From NCBI GenBank assembly GCA_003104995.1, contig PQAO01000015.1, positions 62,001-126,000 on the forward strand: DNA of 64,000 nt, read 5' to 3'. The stretch is from Dehalococcoidia bacterium. Its GTDB lineage: Bacteria; Chloroflexota; Dehalococcoidia; Tepidiformales; Tepidiformaceae. The notes under the pieces were generated by a model that saw nothing but the letters and a program-made list of their open reading frames with translations, did not search any database and was not told the origin of the DNA. Position 1 is the stretch's first letter. Every line of letters starts with the position of its first letter. Positions 15,602 through 24,760 of the stretch are shown piece after piece. The translations under genes and the position numbers were made by a program.

Positions 15602-18151
15602 TCATTCATATTCGATCACGATCGGCACCCCGACTTCAGTTGCCACGGGCGTCCAAAGGTCGACATCCTGCTCTGGCGTCTCGATCGAAACGACAAGCGC
15701 GTAGGGAGCGCCACGATCGCTATGGTCACGTTCCTTTCTGTCCTTCCACCAGCCCGACACGGGATAGATCGCCACGTAGCCGCGTTCGGCGAGTTCGGCA
15801 GCGGTGCCTTCCCAGAAGTCCGAATGTATCGAGCCAGAAACCCGATTCTCCGGGCCAAAGAACCAGTCTTGCGCATCACTTGCGGCGGAATCATGACCAG
15901 TCCCTTCATCGCGGGCGAGCTTATTGATCCGCCTTCGAAATTCGTCGATTGACTCCGTGGGGCGACGAACGTCAAATCTGAGCCCATGCGACATATACCG
16001 GAATCGTTGTCGCCACCCTCGTCGACTGGGATTCGGCTCAACGAAGTACGAGAGCGTCACTCGAAGCCGGACGTGGGCCGCGCCCATCTCTGCGAGCACT
16101 TCGACCGGCCAGGGCAACGCATGCAGGTGCATTTCGCGCATCTTCCCGTCACCGTCGAATGGATGGATCGAGTCCTGGACAATCAGCGTCAGGGCGTCAC
16201 TGGCGCTACGCGTCGCTCGTTCGAGGCTTGGCACACCCATTCCGTAGCGCGCTCGTAGCGCAACGCGATGACGACGAGTGTCTGCGGCGCAGAACTGGGT
16301 GAGCATCGCGGGCGTCCACTCGGCAGAATGGACAATTAGGGCACGTACGGTTTCCGGCCAGAGGCTTGGATATTCCGCAATGATCTCGCCGCCGATATGC
16401 GCCACACCTGCGGTAGCTGCGCTTGTCATACCGGTTGTATCGAGCAAACGGCCATCCGGCGACAGGCGCCTCGTAGTCAACAACTGTAAAGCGTCAGGCC
16501 AGTCAAACTCGGTTCCCAGCGGCGAACGAGCCGCGTTGCCTCCTTCGAACACCACGTCTGGCTTGGATGGCCAATTCCGCCCGAACATCACTGACGTTCG
16601 GCTGAATGGCGAGAGCTCTCCCCTGGGCGCAACGGGCGTCCAGTCGCGCCAGAGCTGGTCGTTAGGATCGAGAGTGACAAGGTCGGTCATCGCCCCGACC
16701 GTCACCGCGTTCCATGCTTGCGCGGGGTCCTCCACCGGCTCGAGGTCGCTTCGGGCCAGGTGGTCGTCTTCGATCTCACGAACGTTGCCCGCGCAGATGA
16801 GGAATAGGCGACGGTCGGCAGGCTCATCTTCGTTGAGCAATACGATACCCTCGTCCGAGGTATCGACGCCGAGTCCCGCTGCTAATGCATCAATGCTGGC
16901 TGACCATGACGTTGGCTTCCCGTAGTCCGCGCGGGAGGGATCTGTGCCGGTGCCTCCTCCGTCGGATGCCGAAATTGCCATGGAGAAGAGGCGACGACGC
17001 ATCGGGGCCTGAATCTCGACCAAGCTCGCGCCGGTTGCAGTGAGGGCTCCGTAAAGCTCCGGCGGGTTCGCACCAACGGGCGGGAGGAGCTTCACCGACT
17101 CAAGTCGGTGGCGAAGATGAACTTGGTCCGCACCGAGGATAACCTCTCCGAGATCCCCGTACAGTGCGATGCCGGCCATCGCGGTACCGTGGCCATGGTG
17201 GTCGGAAGTACTCCACGCCGGAACGCACGCATGGCAGTCCTTGGCATCGAGCGAGTGTGCCAACAACGGATGCTGGTGACTGATCCCTGTGTCCAAGATG
17301 CAAACAGCCGCTGCCGATGGCTCCGAGGCGGTAGTCCGCGCTACAAGCTGCTCTACCCAGTCTTGCTGGTCAATGGCTGTCTCGCTCGCGAGCACTTGCG
17401 GGAACGATCGCGGAGCGCGCAACTCCGCAAGATCGTCCAGCACATCGAGTGCCGATGCGAGCTGTGTGGCGGACGCACGCGCTAGGACGACGAGCCGCTC
17501 GGGGAACGAGAGCACTCGGGGCCCCACGTTGATGTCGCGGACAGCAGCGAACGACCGAAGACGGTCGACTTCCAGACCGTCGCGACGACGGAGCCAGACT
17601 TCCCACCAGACAACGTCACCGGCGGCCGGAAAGTCTTCGACGCGATCCGTCCAGAGCCGCTCGATTGACGCAAGCGCCACCCCTTGCACCCTGTCGAGCA
17701 GCTTGCTATTTCGCGGTCGCTCGGACTCAACCGTCTCCAGGTATTGTTGAACGCGCTGGAGGAAGTACCCGAGCCTGCCGTCGGGGATGAACACAGTTGC
17801 AAACTCCACCCGTTGCCCGTCGGTTTGTAGGGCTGCCTGAACTGTGCGGAGCTCTGGCCGGAGGCTGCCTTGCCGTACATCGAGGCTTTCGATTGCGAGC
17901 TCTATCCCCGGGAAGCTCTCGAACGTCACATAGATTCCGTCGAGGGCACCTTCGACTCGCGTTGTGTCGGCACGCCGCTGGAGTCCTGACGCTCCAGCGA
18001 GGGCCAGTTGGGCTCCGAGACTTTCAGCGTGGGCCCGGCGATTGTCGGGAACACTGAGCGCGCGCCCTGTGATTCGCCGCGGGGGCGGAGTATATGGCTC
18101 CGCCTGGGCCGGCTGATCAACGAAGATATGAGGACGGTTCCGATCGGCCAA
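15602..18151 (-). CDS. ietS: subtilisin-like serine protease, IetS-like
   Basis: An 849-residue S8-family protein without a signal peptide, so cytoplasmic. The catalytic Asp lies in VCILDTGISHQHP near residue 287. The catalytic His is in HHGHGTAMAG near residue 318. The Ser is in GMTSAATAGVAHIGG near residue 575, where MTSAA replaces the common GTSMA. About 280 N-terminal residues precede the protease, as in the defence-linked subtilases. It starts with TTG at 18,151, just after the AAA ATPase stop (eight bases between). The AAA ATPase-subtilase pair is the make-up of ietAS, first seen as a plasmid incompatibility/toxin-antitoxin locus in Agrobacterium and later tested as anti-phage. Confidence 0.85.
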   Translation of the reverse strand: MADRNRPHIFVDQPAQAEPYTPPPRRITGRALSVPDNRRAHAESLGAQLALAGASGLQRRADTTRVEGALDGIYVTFESFPGIELAIESLDVRQGSLRPELRTVQAALQTDGQRVEFATVFIPDGRLGYFLQRVQQYLETVESERPRNSKLLDRVQGVALASIERLWTDRVEDFPAAGDVVWWEVWLRRRDGLEVDRLRSFAAVRDINVGPRVLSFPERLVVLARASATQLASALDVLDDLAELRAPRSFPQVLASETAIDQQDWVEQLVARTTASEPSAAAVCILDTGISHQHPLLAHSLDAKDCHACVPAWSTSDHHGHGTAMAGIALYGDLGEVILGADQVHLRHRLESVKLLPPVGANPPELYGALTATGASLVEIQAPMRRRLFSMAISASDGGGTGTDPSRADYGKPTSWSASIDALAAGLGVDTSDEGIVLLNEDEPADRRLFLICAGNVREIEDDHLARSDLEPVEDPAQAWNAVTVGAMTDLVTLDPNDQLWRDWTPVAPRGELSPFSRTSVMFGRNWPSKPDVVFEGGNAARSPLGTEFDWPDALQLLTTRRLSPDGRLLDTTGMTSAATAGVAHIGGEIIAEYPSLWPETVRALIVHSAEWTPAMLTQFCAADTRRHRVALRARYGMGVPSLERATRSASDALTLIVQDSIHPFDGDGKMREMHLHALPWPVEVLAEMGAAHVRLRVTLSYFVEPNPSRRGWRQRFRYMSHGLRFDVRRPTESIDEFRRRINKLARDEGTGHDSAASDAQDWFFGPENRVSGSIHSDFWEGTAAELAERGYVAIYPVSGWWKDRKERDHSDRGAPYALVVSIETPEQDVDLWTPVATEVGVPIVIEYE

Positions 18152-18158
18152 ACGTCTG

Positions 18159-19133
18159 CTACCGCCTTGACTCCGCTCGTCGTTGGTTCAGCGCACTCAC
18201 CAAATCAGCGGTTACTATTTCGCGTCCATCCAGCAGGATGAGGTCCTTTGCTGCGCGCTCAGCGGCCATCGTGACCTCAGCGTGACTCAGCCCCGCCGCG
18301 GCCTTCGTCACGTGACCCCAGGACACTCGCCCTACCTTGATCGTGGCGAGGCGGTTCAAGACAAGCGCCTTTATCACTGGTGCGGTCGGTAGCGGATATT
18401 CGATGACCGCGTCGAACCGACGGAACATAGCACTGTCGAGCAACTGGGGATGGTTCGTCGCCGCTACGAGCAGGCTCTCAGTCTCCTCCAACTCCAGAAA
18501 CTGAAGAAAGGAGTTGAGCACGCGTCGGATCTCGCCGACATCGTTGGATCGCGCCCGTTCGCCGCCGAGCGCGTCCACCTCGTCGAAAAGGTAAACGCCG
18601 TGTGTCTCGCGCAAGGCATCGAACACGAGGCGTAGCTTCGCTGCGGTCTCGCCCATGAACTTCGTGATGAGTCCGTCGAGCCGGATGACAAACAGCGGAA
18701 GATGCAATTCGCCCGCAAGCGCGCTGGCAGTCATCGTCTTGCCAGTCCCAGGTGGTCCGACCAGCAGCAGCTTACGCAGGGGATGAAAGCCCTGTTCGCG
18801 CAGCCTGTCTCGCTGTCGCTGTTCCAAAAGGACACGGTTGAGGCGATCTCGGACGGGGCCTTCGAGGACGAGGTCCGCCATCCTCGTATTCGGGTAGGTG
18901 ACTCCCAAGAGCCCGCTGAGTTCTCCACGCGGCTGCGCCACGGGAATGGGCTTCCGGGATCGAGGAGGTTCCTTTCGAAGCTCCTCTACGAGGTCGCGGA
19001 GTTCCTGCGCGAAGTTGGTCTGGCCGCTCCGAGCGGCCCTTGCGGCGACCTGGAGCGCAATCGAGAAGAACCTCGCGTCGTCTCCGTCCGCGTGGCTCCG
19101 CACCATCGCCTTGACTTGGTCAGCAGTCGCCAC
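18159..19133 (-). CDS. ietA: AAA ATPase, IetA-like
   Basis: A 324-residue AAA-family ATPase. Walker A GPPGTGKT is near residue 125, Walker B VYLFDEVDAL near 178, a sensor-1 Asn in LLVAATNHPQ, and the arginine-finger region AMFRRFDAVIEYPLP. The short N-terminal helical part is family-specific. It is first in a two-gene operon with the subtilase, the arrangement of ietAS; the ATPase is thought to restrain or direct the protease. GTG 19,133 is preferred because GGAGG lies seven bases before it; GTG 19,157 upstream would add eight residues but has a poorer site. Confidence 0.86.
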   Translation of the reverse strand: MATADQVKAMVRSHADGDDARFFSIALQVAARAARSGQTNFAQELRDLVEELRKEPPRSRKPIPVAQPRGELSGLLGVTYPNTRMADLVLEGPVRDRLNRVLLEQRQRDRLREQGFHPLRKLLLVGPPGTGKTMTASALAGELHLPLFVIRLDGLITKFMGETAAKLRLVFDALRETHGVYLFDEVDALGGERARSNDVGEIRRVLNSFLQFLELEETESLLVAATNHPQLLDSAMFRRFDAVIEYPLPTAPVIKALVLNRLATIKVGRVSWGHVTKAAAGLSHAEVTMAAERAAKDLILLDGREIVTADLVSALNQRRAESRR

Positions 19134-19281
19134 GGATCCACCTCCGTTCCCCGACACGGATCCGCGGACATCCTCTCATAGATATGCTGCGGTAAGCACG
19201 GATTTCGCCCCGACGGAGTGCTGAGCGAGTGTGGGGTGCATCGCCGCGCAAAAAAAAACAGACCCCTCGGTTCGGGTAGGA

Positions 19282-19310
19282 GCGTAGGGAGGGGCCGCTC
19301 CTCCCTACGC
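19282..19310 (-). terminator. terminator after the helicase gene
   Basis: GCGTAGGGAGG (19,282-19,292) pairs with CCTCCCTACGC (19,300-19,310) around seven bases. Further along the minus strand a run of nine T's follows (complement of the A-run at 19,250-19,258). Confidence 0.6.
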
Positions 19311-19316
19311 TTTCAG

Positions 19317-21503
19317 CTAGAGCAACCTGAGCTGCTGACCTCCGGCCGCAGCGTGGGTCGACAAGACTTGTCCCACGAGGCTTTGTTCCACCTCGACGGC
19401 CGATGGCACGACGAGCCCTCGCGCTGGCAATGCAGAGTTGGATGATTGCACCGAGGTCTCGTGCTCCCGGTCAGCGCCTTCGCCGACGCGGGCTTCCAAT
19501 TCGCGTTCCGACTGCCGTAGCCCAGCAAACAGCCCCTCCAAAGACTCCTCGCTCGACTCCACTCGCTCCGTGAGGCTGCGGGCAAGTGTCATGAGCAGGT
19601 CCTCGGCGTCGTCGCCGAAGGCCGCGAGGCCGTCGTCGCCGAGCTCACCCTCGACCGCGAGAGAAGCCTTCAGCTTCTTGGCGACCAGGGTGAGCGCCTG
19701 GGCCTGGAGCGTTCCCCGGTAGGCGAGGTACACCACGCGCACGGGACGACGCTGGCCGATGCGCCAGGAGCGACGGCTGGCCTGGCGCATCGTGTAGACC
19801 GAGTACTCGACTTCCTGCCAGACGATGGTCGGGAAGTCCACGAGGTCCAACCCCGTCTGGACGAGCCTGGGATGAACCAGCAGGACGTCGAGGCCTGCCT
19901 TCACCCGATGCGCCACCCAGTCTTCCCGGCGTTCTGGCGGAACTGTGTCGGCCTTGAGGTTCGCCACGCGATGTCCAGCCTCCATCAGCACCGACTCAAG
20001 CCGCGACGCGATGTCTCGGCTGGCGGTGTGCGTAATGTAGACGAGGACTCTCCGACCCTGGCGTTTCTCAGCCTCGATAAGATCCAGCAGCGCCCGCTCC
20101 TTCGGGTACCGGTCGGTGTCGGGCAACGGGGGTACCGCCGCGATGACGGCGCTGCTACCCGGGTCGATGACCTGCTCGCCTTTCGTGCAGGCGTCCGGGT
20201 AGGCGAGAAGCGATTGGAGGTACGCCCCGAGCAACCGCTTCGAACCTTTGGCCAGCGCCTCGTGAACGGCAGCTTCGAGCTGCGACGCGAGCCGCTGGTA
20301 GTAGGCCGCCTGCGATGGCTCATCGGGCGAATCGGATGTCGAAAGCCCAACAAGGCGCACTTCCTCTGTGTACTCGGGTAGCCCGGATGCGACGTCGGCG
20401 AGCCGGAGGAAGGCCGTGTTACCGATGAGGTGGAAAAGGACGGCGGGCGAAACACCCGGCTTCTCAACCACACGCGTGCGGTAGCCCCTCCGGCGGCTCG
20501 AACGCCCGTCCTCGTAGGCGTCATCGTCGCCGGACTTCCGGCTGATTCGCTCGACGATGCCGTAGCGGGAGACCCACTTTGACTCGTCGGCGTGGCCGAA
20601 CTCCTCCCTCACTGCCGGCGAGAACCGCCAGAGCAGATAGAAGAGCGTCGAGCTATACCCTCCCATCAACGTGCCGGTAAGCGTGAGGACGGCTTTACAT
20701 GCTTCGGCGAGGGTTCCTGCCGCCAGGCCCTGGGCCGAGCCGCGTGCCTTGTACTCGTGCTGCTCGTCGATGAGCAGGAGGTCGAAGTACCCGGGCATGC
20801 GCCGGGCGATGTAGTCGGCAAGCGGGTAGCGGCGGGGACCGCGGCAGTCCGCCTGCCAGAGTGGTCCGTGGCAGTGCTCGCAACTGTGCTTCTTCCGGCC
20901 AAGGTCAGCCTCCTCCAGGGGCAGACCTTCGTCATCGACGACGGGCGAGAAGCACGCCGGGCAACAGCTGAGCGCGACCACCTCACCCCGCTCGTCTCGA
21001 GCCGCCGCGCTTCCGGCCACGACATGGCGCGTCGCGAGCGCCGGCTTCCAGCGGTAGGAGAGCTTGGCCTGCTCGCGCGAGAGGATGACGAAGAGCGGCC
21101 AGCCGCCAGAGTGACGGAACCTCTCCAGGTCAGTGATCGTGCGGACGATCACCGCATTGGCGCTCGGCACGGTCGCTCTCACCTCGCGTTGCCATTTCCG
21201 TACGAGGTGGGGCGGGCAGAGAACCAGCACACGCTCGAAGCCTGCGAGCGTGGCGGCCGCGGTCCCGATCGTCGTCTTGCCGGTGCCCATCTCGCCCACG
21301 AGGTTCGTGGCACGGTGGGTTTGCAGCGAGAGCGCGCAGGCACGAATCACATCGGCCTGGGCGCCCATCGGGCGGCGGCCGAGCCGCCGCAGGTCGAAGT
21401 CGAGCTCTTCCCGGCTGCTCGCCGAGTAGATGGGCGGATAGGCCCTCCGGACGGCATCGGTGATGGCGCCCTGGAAGGCTTCGACGAATTGGGCGAGGTT
21501 CAG
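19317..21503 (-). CDS. superfamily 2 DNA/RNA helicase with zinc-ribbon insertion
   Basis: A 728-residue SF2 helicase. Walker A GEMGTGKT is near residue 68, the DEAD-box position reads DEQH near 244, and a zinc-ribbon (CCPAC...CEHCHG) is inserted between them. RLVQTGLDLVDFPTIVWQE and RQASRRSWRIGQRRPV form the second RecA domain with motif VI. The frame continues 45 codons upstream of the first ATG (21,368) with a conserved-looking LNLAQFVEAFQGAI and AYPPIYSASS. It contains no ATG, GTG or TTG there, and reaches CTG at 21,503. That CTG overlaps the methylase stop (CTGA) and has GGAGG seven bases before it, so a CTG start is proposed. It is translationally coupled to the methylase, a pair common in integrated elements. 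Confidence 0.82.
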   Translation of the reverse strand: MNLAQFVEAFQGAITDAVRRAYPPIYSASSREELDFDLRRLGRRPMGAQADVIRACALSLQTHRATNLVGEMGTGKTTIGTAAATLAGFERVLVLCPPHLVRKWQREVRATVPSANAVIVRTITDLERFRHSGGWPLFVILSREQAKLSYRWKPALATRHVVAGSAAARDERGEVVALSCCPACFSPVVDDEGLPLEEADLGRKKHSCEHCHGPLWQADCRGPRRYPLADYIARRMPGYFDLLLIDEQHEYKARGSAQGLAAGTLAEACKAVLTLTGTLMGGYSSTLFYLLWRFSPAVREEFGHADESKWVSRYGIVERISRKSGDDDAYEDGRSSRRRGYRTRVVEKPGVSPAVLFHLIGNTAFLRLADVASGLPEYTEEVRLVGLSTSDSPDEPSQAAYYQRLASQLEAAVHEALAKGSKRLLGAYLQSLLAYPDACTKGEQVIDPGSSAVIAAVPPLPDTDRYPKERALLDLIEAEKRQGRRVLVYITHTASRDIASRLESVLMEAGHRVANLKADTVPPERREDWVAHRVKAGLDVLLVHPRLVQTGLDLVDFPTIVWQEVEYSVYTMRQASRRSWRIGQRRPVRVVYLAYRGTLQAQALTLVAKKLKASLAVEGELGDDGLAAFGDDAEDLLMTLARSLTERVESSEESLEGLFAGLRQSERELEARVGEGADREHETSVQSSNSALPARGLVVPSAVEVEQSLVGQVLSTHAAAGGQQLRLL

Positions 21504-22552
21504 GCCGGAGCCTCCGTGAGCTCGCCGCCGTGCTGGATGTCCTCGAACTCACCCGTCCGCAGGTCGAGCATCACGACCGACGTCCGCAGGAACTCGCGTT
21601 CGACCTCGACATCCGGGTCCGCCGACTCGACAGGGCGGCTCACCTTGATGATGCGGCCTTTCACGAGCACGCGGCGGGATCCGTCTTCGATCAGGACGTT
21701 GTCGAGGAACCCGGCGGCGATGAGCACGGCGAGGTGCCCACGACGCAGCGGCATGAGCGGCCGGACGGGGCGTTCGGCCACTGGCCAGAACCGTTCGACC
21801 AGGGTGGTGTTCGACCACAAGCCACGCTGGCGGGCCTCGGCAGCGGCCGTCTCGGGCTCGAAGAACTGCGACGAGAAGACGACCGGTCCGGCCGGCAGCG
21901 CGGGCTGCTCATAGACCGGCGCCACCGAGCCTGGCGCTGGAAGCTCGGGCAGCGGTGCTGTCGCCCATGCTTCGACCTGCGCCTGCACATCGGCGGCAAC
22001 GACCTGCGTCGCACGTTTCTTCCCGATTGCTACGCACTGCCGAAAGGCGTCGTACTCGGGGTCCTGGAAGCGGTAGCAGCGCAGTCCCTCGAAGCGGGAC
22101 GCGAGGTAGCGGGCCGACTGCCCTAGCCGCACCTGCGGGACGATGTAGACGAGCAGCCCGCCGGGGACGAGCGCGCGGCTCAGCGTCGTGAGGAAGCTGT
22201 GCTCCAGCCTCTTGCCGCCGTCGCCCTCGTCGTAGGGCGGGTTGAGCCAGAGGCAGGAGAACGCCTCGTGTCCGAGCCGGACGGCAAAGGCGCTCCCCGC
22301 GATGAGATGGTCGAGGACCTGGCGAGCCTCCGCGGCGCGGTGTTGCTCGATCTCGATCCCGTAGGTCTCGCACCCGCCGAGAGCGTCGGCGAACTGCCGG
22401 AGCGCGTCGCCCGCGCCGCAGCAGGGATCCAACAGCCGGACGACGCGGCGATTGGAAGATGGAGCGGGGCGGACGAGCGCCGCCACGCGTTCGACGACCG
22501 AAGGCGGAGTCGGGTAGAACTGCGCCTTCGCGACGCCTTCAAGGCGAGCCAT
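21500..22552 (-). CDS. DNA methyltransferase-like protein (DUF6094 type)
   Basis: A 350-residue SAM-dependent methyltransferase fold. The SAM-binding motif I is LLDPCCGAGDALRQF near residue 40, the acidic motif II is TYGIEIEQHRAAEA, and the catalytic motif IV is LWLNPPYDEG near 104. NPPY predicts N6-adenine methylation. No recognisable restriction gene is beside it; the partner is the helicase immediately downstream. ATG 22,552 has AAGGAA seven bases before it and gives MARLEGVAKAQFYPTPPSVVE, the usual beginning of these element-borne methylases. Confidence 0.85.
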   Translation of the reverse strand: MARLEGVAKAQFYPTPPSVVERVAALVRPAPSSNRRVVRLLDPCCGAGDALRQFADALGGCETYGIEIEQHRAAEARQVLDHLIAGSAFAVRLGHEAFSCLWLNPPYDEGDGGKRLEHSFLTTLSRALVPGGLLVYIVPQVRLGQSARYLASRFEGLRCYRFQDPEYDAFRQCVAIGKKRATQVVAADVQAQVEAWATAPLPELPAPGSVAPVYEQPALPAGPVVFSSQFFEPETAAAEARQRGLWSNTTLVERFWPVAERPVRPLMPLRRGHLAVLIAAGFLDNVLIEDGSRRVLVKGRIIKVSRPVESADPDVEVEREFLRTSVVMLDLRTGEFEDIQHGGELTEAPA

Positions 22553-22633
22553 GCCTAATTCCTTCCGCTTCTTGCGGACTGAACGGCTGTCGGTTGGTGT
22601 GCATCGAGTGCTCCTTTCTTGGCTTGGGCAGCC

Positions 22634-22663
22634 AGAAGGGCACCTCGATTGAGATGCCCTTCT
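22634..22663. terminator. inverted repeat, possible terminator
   Basis: AGAAGGGCA (22,634-22,642) pairs with TGCCCTTCT (22,655-22,663) between the PIN-domain gene and the methylase. No T-run follows on either strand, so termination is uncertain. Confidence 0.4.
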
Positions 22664-22692
22664 CTCAGCTAAAAGTCGGCGAGGATACCGGG

Positions 22693-23202
22693 TTACTGCT
22701 GGTCCTCCACGACGCTGGGCAGGTCCTCCCATCGCCGATTCCGGATAGCCTCCAGGGATTCGGGCGACCACCCGAGCACGTCGCGCAGGAACACCGCCAC
22801 CAGCATGATCCGCACCCGGGCGTGCAGGCGTTCCGCCGTAGCGCCCGCGGCGGTGAAGTCGCGGTCGTTGGTGACGAAGATGTCCGCACCGCCATCGAGC
22901 AACGCGAGAGCAATGGGGACATCCTTGGCACTCCGCACGAGGTCGAGGTTGGCTGCTACCCGCTCGCCGCTCGGCATTGGCAATTCCTCGTAGCGAGAGC
23001 CAACAAGGAACGCATCGAGCGCGGCCTGTTGAGCAGGGAGCGGCAGATGGCGGCGAGCTTCGACCAGAACCTGCTCGGGGAGGACGAGATCGAAGAGCCC
23101 GCGTGTTGCAGCCTGCATGACCTCGAAGGGCCAGCGGGGCAATCGAACTCCGGCGATGAGGACGTTTGCGTCGAACGCCACGCGCAGGCTAGGCGGCTCC
23201 AT
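22693..23202 (-). CDS. PIN-domain toxin (VapC-like)
   Basis: A 169-residue PIN-domain protein. The first acidic residue is in VAFDANVLIAG near residue 10, a second acidic region is in DVPIALALL, and the last acidic pair is in ADIFVTNDRDF. These residues make the metal-dependent RNase site of the family. It starts inside the end of the antitoxin gene (14-base overlap), so the two are one operon. Toxins of this class usually cleave tRNA or rRNA; the target here is unknown. Confidence 0.8.
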   Translation of the reverse strand: MEPPSLRVAFDANVLIAGVRLPRWPFEVMQAATRGLFDLVLPEQVLVEARRHLPLPAQQAALDAFLVGSRYEELPMPSGERVAANLDLVRSAKDVPIALALLDGGADIFVTNDRDFTAAGATAERLHARVRIMLVAVFLRDVLGWSPESLEAIRNRRWEDLPSVVEDQQ

Positions 23203-23494
23203 ACCGCTCGCGGTAGAGCTCTTCGCGCGTTCGTCTCACAGCCTCGACGATCTCTTCTTCGCTGGGCTCTGGGCCTTGAACTTCGCGTGCTGCCCGGGCG
23301 GCAAGGCGAGTGAATTCAGCCGCCGCCCTCTCGCGGCGCACGTGTTCCAGCGCGTCGAGGTCGTCGATGCTCACAACGGCCACGAAGGGCTGGCCCTGCT
23401 TCTCGACGATGACCGGCTCACCGGTGTACCGCACACGGTCCGTCAGCTCGGCGAAATGCGACCGCGCCTCGCGTGATGAAACGCGTCTGGTCAT
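23189..23494 (-). CDS. Phd/YefM-family antitoxin
   Basis: A 101-residue protein opening with the Phd/YefM DNA-binding fold: VSSREARSHFAELTDRVRYTG, then PVIVEKQGQPFVAVVSIDDLDAL. The charged C-terminal helix would wrap the PIN toxin encoded next. ATG 23,494 follows a GGAAAGGAGCTTC ribosome-binding site. Autoregulation through the upstream palindrome at 23,565 is likely for this family. Confidence 0.85.
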   Translation of the reverse strand: MTRRVSSREARSHFAELTDRVRYTGEPVIVEKQGQPFVAVVSIDDLDALEHVRRERAAAEFTRLAARAAREVQGPEPSEEEIVEAVRRTREELYRERYGAA

Positions 23495-23564
23495 GGTTGA
23501 AGCTCCTTTCCCATCCTTGCCGCGCGCAGCAGCCGGATGGACATTTGCGTACCTAGCGTAACCA

Positions 23565-23572
23565 GTGTACAC
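23565..23572. promoter_or_regulatory. GTGTACAC palindrome, candidate antitoxin operator
   Basis: A perfect eight-base palindrome 70 bases upstream of the antitoxin ATG, in the promoter region of the Phd/PIN operon. Phd/YefM repressors bind short palindromes of this kind. Confidence 0.4.
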
Positions 23573-23584
23573 AATACGACTGGC

Positions 23585-24363
23585 CTATGTACGGTCATCG
23601 TCGCGGACGAACCCGAACAGTGCCCTCCCTTCGAGCGCCGCACACCAGCAGTGCCAGAACGTCCCCTCCGGATCGAGCAGCCCCGCCGCATGCGACGGCT
23701 TCGGTTCGCCGGAGTGGTCTTCCGGGTCGTGCTCCTCCCAGTGATACAGACGGTCGTACAGAGCGCCGCCGTGCTCGGGACACGGCTCGCCGAAGCCCGC
23801 CGCCAGGCGGTACTCCTGGCCGGCTTCGGGGCGACGCTTTCCCTGCGGGGGTCCGAGGCGATGACAGTCCGCGGACGCGCAGTGGACGCGCCCGGCGAGC
23901 AGGTGCACCCTCCGCCAGCCGTCCCGCTCGGCTTCGACCTGCCAAGCAGGCGCCTGTGTTGCCAGCTCATGCGACCGTAGGTGCGCCACGAGCAGGTCGG
24001 GCCCGCTGCTTCCGTATGGATGCAAGCGGAACGCTGAAACCCACCCGCACGAGCACCGCCCGACCATATGGCGGGTGACCTTTCCGCGCTTCGCTTCATC
24101 CTCGTGGGCCGCGGTGATGATCCATCGGCCCGGGGATACGCGAGCGTGAAGCGGTACGGCTCGACAGGCACGGACCCGTCGCACTTGGTTGCCACGGAAT
24201 CGTCGTCCAGGACGGCCTCGACGATCGGATGCGGGATCAGTGGTACCCGCGCGTCAGAGATCTCGTTCGGGAGGATGGTGGCCGGGGAATCGGCCACCAC
24301 CTCACCGAAGAGGTTGAGCTGCCTATCGGCCACGTCGGGCTTTCGCCTGGGCCGGATGTCCAA
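23585..24363 (-). pseudogene. element protein with a one-base frameshift
   Basis: Two adjoining frames both look coding. The first starts at ATG 24,363 (MDIRPRRKPDVADRQLNLFG) and reads sensibly to VEPYRFTLAYP. The second, one frame over, reads from GRWIITAAHEDEAKRGK through CSCGW and CPEHGG to FVRDDDRT, ending at 23,585. The switch falls at the GGGG run 24,132-24,135; one more G there would join them as LAYPPGRWIITAA. The product is unrecognised, with scattered Cys/His that could bind zinc. The indel may be a real mutation or a sequencing slip in the homopolymer. Confidence 0.5.
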
Positions 24364-24706
24364 GCGCGGTCACGGCAGCACGCCACCGTCCTCCGTGACC
24401 ACTGTTCGGGGCGAGGAGGTGGGCGTACTCGTGGGCGAGCAAGCCCGTCGGACGTCCTGTTGGGGTGACGACTCGCCCGGCCCTGGTGCTGAGGATGCAG
24501 ATCCACCCGAAGAGGGGATCGCGTGGATGGTTGTGGGCATGCGCCCGCCGACGAAAGGCACCGCGCCGTGGCGTGCCGATCGCTTCGGCACAACCGCCGA
24601 CGCTGATGCCGGCGATGGGAACGGCGCGGATGCCGGCGGCCATAGCTCTCGCCATGAGCGCCGCCACCGCCGACTGATAAATGTCGGGGTTCAGGGCTTC
24701 AGCCAT
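24323..24706 (-). CDS. small zincin-like protein (HExxH)
   Basis: A 127-residue protein with the motif LLAHEYAHLLAPNS near residue 90: HEYAH is a classical HExxH zinc-metallopeptidase site. The preceding GWICILSTRAGRVVTPTGRP resembles the strand leading to that helix in element-encoded ImmA/SprT-like proteins. No signal peptide. It overlaps the next gene by 41 bases. The target is unknown. Confidence 0.6.
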   Translation of the reverse strand: MAEALNPDIYQSAVAALMARAMAAGIRAVPIAGISVGGCAEAIGTPRRGAFRRRAHAHNHPRDPLFGWICILSTRAGRVVTPTGRPTGLLAHEYAHLLAPNSGHGGRWRAAVTALGHPAQAKARRGR

Positions 24707-24760
24707 CGCTCAGGCGGCCTTCGGTTCGACGTCCGCGGCGCCCGATGGCGCCACCCGGCG

